From Tetrapyrgos nigripes (taxonomy: Eukaryota; Basidiomycota; Agaricomycetes; Agaricales; Campanellaceae): 64,000 bases of DNA. The DNA is taken from the NCBI GenBank assembly GCA_013368315.1, contig JAACJM010000095.1, forward strand, positions 62,001 through 126,000, written 5' to 3'. Position numbers and translations under genes: made by a program. The notes below the pieces were generated by a model. The model did not search any database, was not told the origin of the DNA, and saw only the letters and a program-made list of their open reading frames with translations. Positions 10,596-20,842 of the stretch are shown here, in pieces (the first letter of the stretch is position 1; each line of letters starts with the position of its first letter).

Positions 10596-13500
10596 TCAAT
10601 CTCTCTCGACATCCCTGGGAATGGCTTCCGCCGTAGACTCTTCCTTTCTGCCCTCATCTTCTAGCTTCTTCTGCGCCTCAAACAACTCCGTTCCCTCCCT
10701 TGGCTCAAAAGCCCGCAGTCTCCTAGAGCTAAAAAGCCCGTCAACCTCCACACCTTCCAACGTCTCCAACTTATACGCATTGACTATCCGCTCCTTGATA
10801 CGCCGTGGCTGCGACCACCTAGGCAACAACTTCCGTTCGGACTTGAAGGTGTAGTCGAGATCACTATGATGGACCTGGACTAGCTGGCCTTTTCGGAAGA
10901 CTACCGCCCTTGGGAAACGTTTTAAGACGCGCCTGTCAAATTCGGTTTTTCGCCTTTCCGCATGCTGTAGAGTAGCATGATAACCATCAAGACGTTGTTG
11001 TGCCACGTACGCCATCTGGGTATCGACGTCGTCTGGTTTCAAAAACGATGCGCTTTCTTCGACAGGTGTCCGCTCCGTGTTTACTACTAGTCCGAGTAGG
11101 AGTTCCTTTGGGGAGAACTGGAGAGATTTGAGGATACGGTTGTTTATGAGCCAGAGAGCTTCCTCGAGATGGTCAGGCCATGTATGAGGTAAGTCCGCTG
11201 CTATGACATCCTTATAGTCATCTTCCCCTAATCCTGGTGCACATAGCCGTTTCAGGACGCTCAGTAGCAACTTGTTACCACCTTCAACTAGCCCGTTGAC
11301 CCATGGAGAGTATGCTGCAACGACGTGCGTTTTTACTCCATATTCTTCACAATAATCCCTGACTTCCTCGCAGTTGAAATGTGACCCTCCATTGCTCTGG
11401 AAGACTTCGGATGGTATGTATGCGTGGAAGATGCGTGATAAACCGTCAACTGTGGTTTTCCCGCTGCCTTTTGTTTTATACTTGAAGGCCCACATGTGTC
11501 GTGAGTAGCAGTCCATGTACACCCCCAGCGTTGTGTAACCACCTTTCCCTTTAGCCATTGCCAAATAGTCACCTACGAGAAGCTCAAATGGATGCCTTCG
11601 TGTAACAGGGTTGAGGAGTGCGTGTAGGTGAGTGGGCCCAAAGTTTTTACACTTTCCGCACCTACTAATGGCCTTTAGGATTGACTCATCGAGGTTGGGA
11701 CTCCATATACGGTCCAGCAAATCTATTTTGACTGCGTCTCGTCCGAAATGGCCTCCTTCCCTATGCCTTATGTCTGCCATCTCCACCGCCTCCTTCCTCG
11801 CTAGGCACTCCACCCTCGGTCTCGCTCTAGCACCGCTACCACCTCTCAGCTTCCACAGTTTCCCTTCCTCGATCATGTAACCTTCAGCTCGGTGCCTGGC
11901 GCGTTGTCGTTGTTTGATGGACATTCCGTCGGTCAGACCTTTTAGGGAGTCGATAACCTCCCGCAAAACTGGCTCATTGGCAAAACGCTCGCGAAGAGTT
12001 TGCGCTTCAGCATCCACCACGACTTGCATCACGTCGTGGACCAGGCCATGTGAGGACTCCCAATCCTCGCTCACCGTCCACTCACTTCCATCACCTGGCA
12101 ACCTCGGCGTGTCCTCCCACATTCTGCTTAAACCATCTGCCACGACGTTCTTCTTTCCCGGTATGTGGCGGACCTCGACTATGTTGTGTGCTATGATACC
12201 GTCACGCCACCGTGCGTGTGTAGCGTTTAGGTTGGGGTTCATAATGACGTCTCGTAATGCCTGGCAGTCGGTTTCAATCTCTATGGGTGAGCCCCAAATA
12301 GTGTCTGAGAATTTATCCAGACCACACTTGAGTGCAGCGAACTCGAGTAGGAATGGTTTGTACTTTTCCTCAGTTCTTGAGGTACGTTTTGACATGAAAG
12401 CGATAGGATGGACCTTCCGTGTAGTTTGGCCGTTAGGGAGCACCGTCTCGAAACGCTGTGATAGCACCGCCGCAAAGCCTTCCTTACACCCGTCTGAGGT
12501 GATAATGAACGGTGAACCATCGAACTGTGGGCATTTGAGCACTGGTTTAGAGGTGAGCAGTTTCTTTAACTCCAGGAAGGCCTTCGCATGCTCATCCGTC
12601 CAAAGGTTGGCCAATTTGTGGTTTCGTTTCGCGTTTCGGTATGCTGTTTTCGTACATGGATTGGGCAGGGGAATATTAACGAGGTTTCTTAGTGGTCTCT
12701 CCTTCTTGGCGTAGTCCTTAATCAAGTCTCGGAAGTGACTTGTCAGCCCAAGGAAGGATTCCAGGTTCAGAGCATCCGCTGGTTGGGCCCAATCAACAAT
12801 GGCCGTCAATTTGGTCAAGTCGGGTGTAACTCCTTCAGGTCCCACATTGGCACCAGCGAAGACTCCTTCCTTCATGAAAAACCGTGACTTGGATGCTGAG
12901 AGGGATAACTTTTTCTCCCGAACCTTCTCCAAGAGCCTGGTGAGTTTCCCAATCATCTCGTCAACAGTATCCGCTGCTGATGCCCCATCATCCACGAAGA
13001 GTTCTAAAACCTCGTCTGCCAACAGGTCGCTCAGCAGTTTCGCAGTCATGTATGCAAAAGTCGATGGTGCACCAGTGAGTCCAAACGGCATGCGTTTGTA
13101 CCAGAAATAACCCCTTTGCTCAACGTAGAAGCAGGTATATGGTCTCGACTCTGGTGCCACTTCGCATGCATAAAATCCCGAGGCAAAATCGAAAATTGAC
13201 AGGTAATGGTGCCCGCTCACACGCTGCTGCTTGGCCCGTATGTCGCCTTGTGGCATAGGTGCGACCGTCGTGACTTTATTGACCGCATTGAAGTCCTGAC
13301 AAATTCTCCACTTCTGTGAAGGCTGTGTCTGGGTTTCGGGGAGGCTTTCTAGCTGGTGCGGAAGGTCAAAGGCTGGTTCTAGCCCAGCGAGTATGCATTG
13401 GTCATTGAGACGATGCTGAAGCTCCTCTAGGGTGAGACCTCCTCCTTCGTGTGCCTTCTGAGCTAATGTCGTAGGTGAAACACATTTGACATCCTCCAGT

Positions 13501-15806
13501 CTGCACTGCTCAATTACTCCAGCCTCCAACATCTCGTCCAATTTCTGATTGAAGAACCTCCTCTGGGGTGGGGTTAGAGGCCGTTGGTGGACATGTTTGG
13601 GAAACTGCGAGTTTTCAGGTATGTTCAGCCTGTGTACTGCGCCCTCCACTGCATGCACCTCGCTGACCGATAATGCAAAACAGTCTGCGTAGGACCGAAG
13701 GAACTCTTCCACTCGTTGCCTTTCCCCCTCTGTCAGGTCGTCTCCAATAGTGATCTCCTTCATGACCCGATCAACCCGTGCTGGTAAGAATGGATTGGAT
13801 TTTCTGGTGAACACATTCTCATTTTCCAGACCTTCTACAGGTATGCTGATTCCCAGCTGACCTTCTGTGTCTCGGTCCTCCTTTGAGACATGGCATATTG
13901 GAGTATCTAGAGATTGTGATGTGTCAATCGTTGGTTCATGGCTATGAGCAATTCCAATTGAGACTTCCCTCGAGGGGGGTGCACGACTACCCCCCACGTT
14001 TGTCTTCACGTGCTTTTCCTTTGTGCTCAGTACCCAGTGCCTTCTTCCTCCCACAATTCTCGCTTTCACTTTCATCATTCTCGGCATGCTTGACCTTGCC
14101 TCCTCTGTCACCGTCTCAGATTGACGCTGGTCTACTCGCTTCTGCTCCAATCCTCTCTGTCTTTGAAATATCCAGGGCTCCTCCTCATCCTCCACTTCCT
14201 CAATTGTTACCCTGCGTATGCGACTGCTGGTTTGTGGTTTGTCCAATCCTACCGTGGCCATCTGGTCAGTAACGCTCTTTGACTTTCCTAGGTCATCGTG
14301 TGAGACTTGCCTCGAGGGGGGTTCATTAAGATTGCCCCCCGTTTCTATTCCATGCTCCCTTCGTAAGTCATTTCTCAAATTGATGGTGCCTCCACCACTT
14401 GGAATCTGAATGTAGTCCTTGTCATAGTTGTGTACGGCTTTGAAGCTTTCCAATAGTGGCTTCCCGAACAAGAACTCCCAAGCACCATCATTCCGAAACA
14501 CTTCGAACTCTCCATGAACCACCACTCCCTCCAATACCACATCTCCTTTCCAGCAGGCAGAGCTTTGGACGATAACATTGTTGGCCATACGCAGTCGCTT
14601 TGTAGAAGGTCCCCAGTTGGTTAGTTTTGATTTAATATTCTCGAAAACACCTTCTGACATTGCCGAAACCATAGCACCATCGTCGAAAAAGCCTTTGACA
14701 ACCACCACCTCACCGACACCTACAAAACCCACGTCATGCACAAAAGGTACTGCCTTGTTCTCATCATCTCGCACCTCGTAAAGGTCAACGATATCTGATT
14801 CAAACTTGGGATGTACAGGTATAGCACTAGTGTCTATTGTTGGGTATTCGGTGGGGCTAGTAACCTTGTCCCCAGACAGCACCTCCGCCTGCCAGGGGAC
14901 CTCAACTCCTTTATTTGTCTGATCGCTCTGGGCCATCCATTTGACATCTACATGGACGGCCCTTCGCCATTTCCCTGACCTATGTACCCTTCTCCATAGT
15001 ACTCTGGTCCGACCCAAGCTATGATGTTCTTCGCCCGTTTGTCTGAAAGCGCCAAGTGCGTTGCTGCAAATGCGCCGCCACGCCTGCTCCTTCTGGTTGA
15101 GGTAGTTGGGGTCTGGACACTCCATGCTTCGGTGACCATGTTTACCACATCGAAAGCATTCGCCAGTGCAAACTTTGGCCGTGCCAGGCCGGAGAGGGTA
15201 TGGACGATCTATGGTCACCAGCTCTGTGTTACCGCCATGTCTCGCAGCCCACTCCACCTTTTGCACCTCATAGGCTTGTATTCCTTGTGCTGTGTTGGGA
15301 TGGTGGGGTAACGTGTCGAGAGTAGCCCTTAGATTCTGCTTTTGGGCCTCTGTGTAGACTGGCCGGCCAAACATGTTCCCAGCTGCACCACCTCGTCCTC
15401 CTCCAAAACCACCCCGACCACGATAACCTCCACTGTTGTATCCTCTGAACTCGCCTTGATAACCATGACCACCTCTGTAAATCCCATTATAACCTCCTCG
15501 ATAACTGTAACCGCCACCACCGGGATTACCACCCCGGTAACCGCTGCCATAGTCCCCCTGGAAACTCCCTGGCTCATTCCTGAGGTTCGTTGAAGCTAGA
15601 CGACCCGCGATTCCTTTCGTTGGCGATTCTGGTACCCTCCCTGCAGAGCCAAGCATCCTCTTCAAATAATCTGCCTGTTCCTTCTCCCGCCTCTCTGCTT
15701 CCGCTTCTTTTGCCTTCTCCTTCTCCCGATCCTCTACCGCGTCTCTAATAGTCTCTAAATCCACTTTTTTAATCGCCTCCACGAACGCCTTCCAATCGTT
15801 GTGCAC
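10596..15806 (-). CDS. Gypsy nucleocapsid and Pol polyprotein (zinc knuckle, PR, RT, RNase H, IN)
   Basis: A continuous 1736-codon frame, same phase as gag. In order: a Gly/Arg/Tyr-rich RGG-like stretch (residues about 80-145); a CCHC knuckle CFRCGKHGHRSMEC (about 220, bases 15120-15163); an aspartic protease with FFDDGAMVSAM instead of DTG or DSG; reverse transcriptase with YLSIFDFASGFY and FVDDG; RNase H with ITSDGCKEGFAAVLSQ; integrase with an HHCC finger (HREGGHFG, CGKCKNFG) and the core GDYLAMA / QSNGGSHF / NGLVEGGNK. The second Asp of the integrase DDE triad is Asn (AAT at 11391-11393), predicted to abolish strand transfer. There is no chromodomain of which I can be sure. The listed start is a GTG. 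Translation normally would come from gag. Confidence 0.9.
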   Translation of the reverse strand: MHNDWKAFVEAIKKVDLETIRDAVEDREKEKAKEAEAERREKEQADYLKRMLGSAGRVPESPTKGIAGRLASTNLRNEPGSFQGDYGSGYRGGNPGGGGYSYRGGYNGIYRGGHGYQGEFRGYNSGGYRGRGGFGGGRGGAAGNMFGRPVYTEAQKQNLRATLDTLPHHPNTAQGIQAYEVQKVEWAARHGGNTELVTIDRPYPLRPGTAKVCTGECFRCGKHGHRSMECPDPNYLNQKEQAWRRICSNALGAFRQTGEEHHSLGRTRVLWRRVHRSGKWRRAVHVDVKWMAQSDQTNKGVEVPWQAEVLSGDKVTSPTEYPTIDTSAIPVHPKFESDIVDLYEVRDDENKAVPFVHDVGFVGVGEVVVVKGFFDDGAMVSAMSEGVFENIKSKLTNWGPSTKRLRMANNVIVQSSACWKGDVVLEGVVVHGEFEVFRNDGAWEFLFGKPLLESFKAVHNYDKDYIQIPSGGGTINLRNDLRREHGIETGGNLNEPPSRQVSHDDLGKSKSVTDQMATVGLDKPQTSSRIRRVTIEEVEDEEEPWIFQRQRGLEQKRVDQRQSETVTEEARSSMPRMMKVKARIVGGRRHWVLSTKEKHVKTNVGGSRAPPSREVSIGIAHSHEPTIDTSQSLDTPICHVSKEDRDTEGQLGISIPVEGLENENVFTRKSNPFLPARVDRVMKEITIGDDLTEGERQRVEEFLRSYADCFALSVSEVHAVEGAVHRLNIPENSQFPKHVHQRPLTPPQRRFFNQKLDEMLEAGVIEQCRLEDVKCVSPTTLAQKAHEGGGLTLEELQHRLNDQCILAGLEPAFDLPHQLESLPETQTQPSQKWRICQDFNAVNKVTTVAPMPQGDIRAKQQRVSGHHYLSIFDFASGFYACEVAPESRPYTCFYVEQRGYFWYKRMPFGLTGAPSTFAYMTAKLLSDLLADEVLELFVDDGASAADTVDEMIGKLTRLLEKVREKKLSLSASKSRFFMKEGVFAGANVGPEGVTPDLTKLTAIVDWAQPADALNLESFLGLTSHFRDLIKDYAKKERPLRNLVNIPLPNPCTKTAYRNAKRNHKLANLWTDEHAKAFLELKKLLTSKPVLKCPQFDGSPFIITSDGCKEGFAAVLSQRFETVLPNGQTTRKVHPIAFMSKRTSRTEEKYKPFLLEFAALKCGLDKFSDTIWGSPIEIETDCQALRDVIMNPNLNATHARWRDGIIAHNIVEVRHIPGKKNVVADGLSRMWEDTPRLPGDGSEWTVSEDWESSHGLVHDVMQVVVDAEAQTLRERFANEPVLREVIDSLKGLTDGMSIKQRQRARHRAEGYMIEEGKLWKLRGGSGARARPRVECLARKEAVEMADIRHREGGHFGRDAVKIDLLDRIWSPNLDESILKAISRCGKCKNFGPTHLHALLNPVTRRHPFELLVGDYLAMAKGKGGYTTLGVYMDCYSRHMWAFKYKTKGSGKTTVDGLSRIFHAYIPSEVFQSNGGSHFNCEEVRDYCEEYGVKTHVVAAYSPWVNGLVEGGNKLLLSVLKRLCAPGLGEDDYKDVIAADLPHTWPDHLEEALWLINNRILKSLQFSPKELLLGLVVNTERTPVEESASFLKPDDVDTQMAYVAQQRLDGYHATLQHAERRKTEFDRRVLKRFPRAVVFRKGQLVQVHHSDLDYTFKSERKLLPRWSQPRRIKERIVNAYKLETLEGVEVDGLFSSRRLRAFEPREGTELFEAQKKLEDEGRKEESTAEAIPRDVERD

Positions 15807-15821
15807 CGTGCCGACATTATC

Positions 15822-16523
15822 TCAGATTACTTTTGGGAGATTCCTGCGCACGTCAGGTATAAGCAAGTCGCTCTCCGAGATCTTCGCCTGCTTTGCCAAT
15901 TCCAACAATTCCGCCGCTGCCTTCATGTGACTCCACATCGTTATTCCACCTTTTTCCACCTTCTTCATAAGCTCCTCCTCGCTCAGCCTATACTTCGTTA
16001 GCTCCGTAACATATTGGGATGGTTGCTTCTTTATTTGCACTACCCGTGGCCATCTCTTCTCGAACTCGGTTTCCAGCTCCTCCCATGTGGATGGTGGGTC
16101 TGCCTCGTCCATTACTTCATAATACCAGTCCTCGGCCACTGATCCTGGATATAGGAAGTCCTTCAGGGTTTTGACCATTTTGGTGTCATTCATTTCCAGC
16201 CCCATCATGTGGATTTTCGTCTGTTTGAGCCAGACTGCTGGGTTCTCGTCGTTGTCGCCATCTCCTACGAAGAGCTTTGGTGATGTCATTATGGGTTTTT
16301 TCCTTCGAGCGGGATTCTCGAGGGGACCTGGTGCTGGTGAAGTTTCTGGAGTGTTGTAAGGGGGTATGGGCCGGAGATCGTCGTCACTAGAAGATGACAA
16401 GGATGATGTTTCCGAAGTTGATGAGGATATAACGGGTGAGGAATCCCTCCAAGCGACTGCCGTGAACCAGAGGTTGTAGTCGTCGGTGTTCGGAGTAGTA
16501 GAGCTTGTACTAGTAGGGCTCAA
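15822..16523 (-). CDS. Gypsy gag, N-terminal part, ends at an in-frame TGA
   Basis: A 233-codon reading frame with a Ser/Thr/Pro-rich start (ISSSTSETSSLSSSSDDDLRP) and a capsid-type helical region (DNDENPAVWLKQTKIHMMG, then STWEELETEFEKRWPRV), as in fungal Ty3 Gag. It stops at TGA 15822-15824 just after RRNLPKVI. The next reading frame, containing the zinc knuckle, continues in the same frame with no stop for 1736 codons or more. The TGA therefore lies inside gag, upstream of its nucleocapsid part, and not at a normal gag-pol border. A CGA-to-TGA change at a CpG would explain it. Programmed readthrough is a weaker alternative. Confidence 0.8.
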   Translation of the reverse strand: MSPTSTSSTTPNTDDYNLWFTAVAWRDSSPVISSSTSETSSLSSSSDDDLRPIPPYNTPETSPAPGPLENPARRKKPIMTSPKLFVGDGDNDENPAVWLKQTKIHMMGLEMNDTKMVKTLKDFLYPGSVAEDWYYEVMDEADPPSTWEELETEFEKRWPRVVQIKKQPSQYVTELTKYRLSEEELMKKVEKGGITMWSHMKAAAELLELAKQAKISESDLLIPDVRRNLPKVI

Positions 16524-16734
16524 GCTGAAATATTGTCCACGGTATAGCGCCAGGATGTTAACAAGTGTACTGAACTAGTATATGGGGAACGAGGAACTGG
16601 AGACTGGGTACGATGACTGTTATAGGGACTGGGAACTGGGAACGTGGATCAAACATGTGTGACGTGTGGTTTTTTAGGTGTTTGTCTGATGTAAGATTGA
16701 TGAAGACTCTGCTGGGTGTTAACTGCAAGTGTCG

Positions 16735-16755
16735 AATCGTGCTCTCGTCACCAAG
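16735..16755 (-). promoter_or_regulatory. Candidate primer binding site of the gypsy element
   Basis: On the element strand, TGGTGACGAGAGCACG starts a few bases after the 5' LTR. TGG complements a tRNA 3' CCA end. The matching tRNA was not identified. Confidence 0.5.
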
Positions 16756-16756
16756 A

Positions 16757-16900
16757 TGGAGACGGCCGGGACGACTATGAGCAGAAGGTTGCGACCGACG
16801 TGTGTCTTCTATTGTCTAACTACGTACAACCGAGCCTGTATTCTACCAGATCACGTGACCATGCCCCTATCTTCCTGATATACCCTCAATCCCTACTCCA
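16757..16900 (-). repeat. 5' LTR of the gypsy element (144 bp)
   Basis: Same sequence as 10271-10414. As the element is on the minus strand, this copy is the promoter-side LTR. Confidence 0.95.
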
Positions 16901-17821
16901 ATGGTACGTCGAGTTGAGTTGATCAAGCCTGCTTGGATGATGGCGTCTTTCTTGTCTTGACTATAGATGCATTGGTGTGTGAAGAGGAAACGGGTTCCGA
17001 GAACGACTCCGGCTGCGCCCATGGTGAGCATGGCGGCGATTTGGGGACCAGTGGAGATGCCCCCTGTAGCGAGGATTAGAGGGCCGTCAGGTAGGATTGC
17101 ATTGATGACGGCTTGGAGAAGGGTTAAGAGGGAAGGGGCTTCGGAGCCGCCGTGGCCACCTGATTCGATTCCTAGAAGAAGGTCGAGTTTAAAAAGTCGA
17201 AAATATAAAGAAAATATGAGTAGACACTCGCCTTGGGCAACGATAACGTCGACTTTCCACTCCTTCGCAGCACGTAGAGCTTCCTCGACAGAGTTGACCA
17301 TAACGAATACAATAGTCTTGTGCTCGCGCTTAGAATCGTATTCTCGAACCTGAGCAACGTATTTCCCCAAATCGTCTCCAGCTGCGAACCATATCGCTTG
17401 GATTTTCTCTTCAAGAACAGCTGGTAAACGAGGATCGTCTGATTTCTCAGTTTTGTCGAGTACCCATCCGAGGAATCCAATGCCGACGGGAAGAGGTGCT
17501 CCATCAGGGAGACTGAGGGTTTGGCGGACAGTAGAAAGGTTAGATTTGAGGTCGGCGGATGACATAGGTCCTACGGGGCGAAATATGAGTCTGTGAAGCA
17601 AGATGGCAGTTCTGCGAATGCTAACTCACCTGCTCCGAAGAATCCAAAACCCCCTGCTCCGGTTACAGCACTAGCAAGGTCCCCGCCAGCTGCAAACGCC
17701 ATTGGCGCTGATAAGATTGGCGTGCGGATATCTGTGTACCGATTTGAGAGTGAGTATGCTTTGATGAAGGAACCGACTTACTGAGCAGTTTTGTGAGCCG
17801 TGTCGAGATTTTCGGGTCCAT

Positions 17822-19910
17822 TGTAGGTACCAGTAGTACGCAAGATAGTAAGCCAGAGGCCAGTGATGGGCGTCCGCTACAAGTATGATCTTTGATGCTT
17901 CTTCTGGAACTCGTTACCCCATGGCCATCAAGGTCATGACCCGGAACCTACTGGTACCCTCACCACGGCTCGCTCGCTGTTTCTTGGTTTCAGTCTATGC
18001 TTGTGCAGCTTGGAGTATAGCCATCGTCTATGCCGTCGCCCATATCACGAAGAAGAGAAAATAAGAGTGTAAGATTGGAGTAAGAGAAAGAGGAGGATGT
18101 TACACGTGGCCTTCATCTTCCTCTACTCCTCGCGTCGATCATCCTAGCGTCCTCCGAGTCTTCAGCGGACTTTCTTATTATTTTGCCAATGCCCTGAACA
18201 AGTATGGCTCTTCCAAATCCACATCCGGCAGCATGAAGAGGGAAAATAACAGCTCGAGGAGAGAAGTGTGAAAGGTTGGAGTTAGCGACGAGAGTTCGAA
18301 GGGCCTTGGAGACTTGAGGGAAGGAAGATATGAGTCATGCTATCGTAGACTACTTGGTACGTTTCATCTTTGACCTTTGCAATCAATGACCTGAAGCTTT
18401 TTATCATTTCAGTGTGCTGGCTGAACTGGGACAGCCGGACAGGACAGGACTCCATCTTGCTCTCAAGCTCTTGGGCCATCTTAGCCTTGATACCCATACT
18501 TAGCTTCTTAGTGCGTCGACAACTGAGGAGCCAGAACTTTTGGGCATTCGAGTGTATCCTCAACGTTGAGTACTATTTCGTGAAGATTAGTCGCTCTAAC
18601 TCACGTACATTTCTCTGTAGCTCGCACACCTCGAGTGCTTTTCTCGAAGCTTGGTCCATTACACGCCGTTTTGGATGATATATCGACGAGGTATGTCAAC
18701 TGGCAGTCGCTCTCGCATTCCGACTCATTGGAACATAGAGACGGCAACTGCGTTACAGGCGTCTTGGCAATCATGGGTCTTCTACTGCCATCTAACCCAA
18801 CGCGGACCTTTCAACGCTCCGTCTGTCATTGACATCCTTGCAAAACTTTCCAAATCTATTGCCCCTGGCACACGTCACAACATGCTAGCATCTTCACTAT
18901 AAAGGCGATACTGGTCTAGTCAGATGCATGTCTTCTCATTCCCATAGCAGAGACCTACCAGCCCTATCTCGTCATTACCGTCTATTCCGACTCGTCGTTT
19001 TCCCTGTTCTGGACGCTTTCAAGTATGCGCGCCGCTCCAGTTCCACCTCTCTGGACGTCTTCTTGGTGTACGGACACTTGCAAGACGTCTTTGAGATGTC
19101 GCTGCCTCTTGCCCTCATGCCGTAGGCTTCTCATCATGTAGAGAATCCAGAGCATGGATTGAAACACTGCTAAGGGTCGGGGACGAATCGGGTCGACAAT
19201 ATAGTATAAGGGGTACAGTGTGCTTGAGGACGAGTTATGGCACTAGCAAGTCCATGCCTGGTATAGTTGGAAAGGATGATGACTCTATTGCTCTCCACTG
19301 TGCCTAGCCCATAAAGGAGCTAGATGTGGAATAGAAGTGTGTTATGATGCTACTGGTGGGCGTCGGGTGATATGGACAGGTGGTTTAAGCAGGAGTTGAA
19401 GGAGGGTTAGAAAACAAGGTTGTTGTATGTAAGCGATTGTTGGATGAAATCCTAGGCTTCCTTATGCGTCGTCATTCGTCTGGAAGACACGACAACTATG
19501 CCGGTTGGTATGTTATTCACGAGGTCTGCAAATGTCTGACTGACTCAGCTGTTCCAAGACGCGAGGTTCGGGTCATAGTCAATGTCCAGTGTAACATCTA
19601 TCGCATGTATGTCTACAGTCTCTTCGTTCTTCTTAGTCGCCTGATGTTCTGTTTGCTCAGAGTAAATCTGCAGAACCATACGATAGATAGATAGATAGCC
19701 ACTCGGTTGCCAAATATGTGCGCATTGCTAAGATGTGTATACATTGCTTCCATTTAGATGATCCAACTCCTAATAGATGTACAGTCCGTGCAAAAGAGCA
19801 AAACCTGTCCGTCTAAATTCCTGAGTAGTACGGGACGGAGATAGGTATGTCAGAAGAGGTGTGATTTAGATAGACCGGGGACAGGCCTACGGAATTTCTG
19901 GGTTATTCAG
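17822..19910. other. No recognisable gene (about 2 kb)
   Basis: This lies between the NMO start and the MFS remnant. Several short open frames exist, none with family motifs or consistent splice structure. The missing N-terminal half of the MFS gene would be expected here but I cannot find it. A GATA microsatellite lies near 19683-19698. Confidence 0.45.
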
Positions 19911-20842
19911 TAACGTGTATGGATTTCCCCTTGGAATCAGTGGGTTAGCGTTCATCGGGCTCGGTCTGGGATTCACCATTGCGACCTTCGCTGGAGGACT
20001 GGGGGGTAATTTGATTTATCGGAGGGTACGGTACAATTCATCACAAGGCTCTAAAGAGGTTGATTCTGATCAACCATTTTTTTCTAGCTTGCAGCTAGGA
20101 ATGGAGGAAAGGGCACGCCGGAAATGCACATACCGTACGTCTGGTCTAACCGTCAACACAGGATACGTGAACCCACGTCTGATAACTTTTGCAGACTTCT
20201 CATCGTAGGCTCCGAGTCTGTGTTAATGCCCATCGGGATATTGTAGGTCGCCTTCGTCTTGACTGTAACCGTGTACGATCTTCTAAGCCGCTCCTCAGTT
20301 GGTATGGATGGTCAGCTTAAGCTCAAATACACTGGATCATGCCCATAATTGGAACTGCCATCTTTGTGCGTATGGTTCCTCCTCTGATGGTTTTTCACTA
20401 ACTCGTCCGGGTTCGGGTTCATGTAACAGGGCTTCGCAGTCAACATGAGCAGCATCCTCATACAACTTTACCTGGTCGATTCGTTCACGTATGCTGCTAG
20501 TAGTGTCGCAGCTGCCTCTGTGAGTAGCAATCTCCTTCTCTTACGGGCGTCTGCTGAAAACTTTGTATCACTTTGCATCAAAGACTTTCCGGTCATTGTT
20601 GGGTTTCGCCTTTCCGCTCTTTGGTGCACAGCTCTATGAGAAATTGGACTATGGAGGCGGGAATAGGTAAGGGTATTCGAATAACTTATCATGAGAATGG
20701 CTACTAAACGAAAGGATTGGTACATAGCCTTCTTGCGGGTATATCGATTGTCATTGGTATACCCTTCCCCATCCTGTTGTGGTTCCATGGAGCGAAGATG
20801 AGATCTATGAGCCCGCTGACGAGACACGAGGAGGCTCGGTAG
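19911..20842 (+). pseudogene. MFS transporter remnant (C-terminal half, nonsense codon)
   Basis: Spliced pieces match the second half of a fungal DHA1-type major facilitator. These are NVYGFPLGISGLAFIGLGLG, LAARNGGKGTPEMHIP, WYGWSA, AQIHWIMPIIGTAIF, GFAVNMSSILIQLYLVDSFTYAASSVAAAS, then SLLGFAFPLFGAQLYEKLDYGGGN and SLLAGISIVIGIPFPILLWFHGAKMRSMSPL. The natural stop is TAG 20840-20842. These segments cover about TM7 to TM12 in membrane-protein terms. A TAA at 20318-20320 sits inside the conserved WSA-x-AQIHW block, where a CAA Gln would be expected. The six N-terminal helices are not found upstream. Introns have canonical GT-AG ends. It was probably a drug or metabolite exporter. It is dead unless exons were missed and the stop is an error. 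Confidence 0.75.

Larger units (their letters stand above)
10271..16900 (-). mobile_element. Ty3/gypsy LTR retrotransposon, complete, 6630 bp
   Basis: Two identical 144-bp LTRs (TGGAG...CTCCA) flank an internal region with gag and pol on the minus strand. The 4-bp target duplication is ATGG at 10267-10270 and 16901-16904. The unoccupied paralogue near 280-290 reads continuously across the site. Domain order in pol is zinc knuckle, protease, RT, RNase H, integrase, which is the Ty3/gypsy (Metaviridae-type) order. Identical LTRs indicate a recent insertion. Two coding lesions (see gag and pol) suggest it could not have moved by its own proteins. Confidence 0.95.
9925..17821 (-). pseudogene. Nitronate monooxygenase gene, copy 2, split by a Ty3/gypsy insertion
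   Basis: The host gene starts at ATG 17821 (MDPKISTRLTKLL) and ends at TAA 9925-9927 (...SGFQLVAEV). NMO oxidises alkyl nitronates with FMN. The exons carry the family marks: APMAFAAGGDLASAVTGAGGFGFFGAG (N-terminal FMN-binding region), GIGFLGW, SGGHGGSEAPSLL (catalytic His), GGISTGPQIAAMLTMGAAGVVLGTRFL (phosphate loop) and a C-terminal exon ending DVVRQLHKDAVSALK. Without the element at 10271-16900 the frame appears intact across about five introns. One intron (near 17177-17232) has a GC donor (GCGAGT). The insertion sits between TRRT(M) and AFDKVGRTMGW, so any transcript would lose the C-terminal third or splice around 6.6 kb. The parent gene seems to have been functional until the insertion. 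Confidence 0.85.

Noticed and set aside
11914..12714. 266-codon plus-strand frame inside the gypsy element
   Set aside because: Antisense to conserved RT/RNase H coding sequence, with no family motif of its own.
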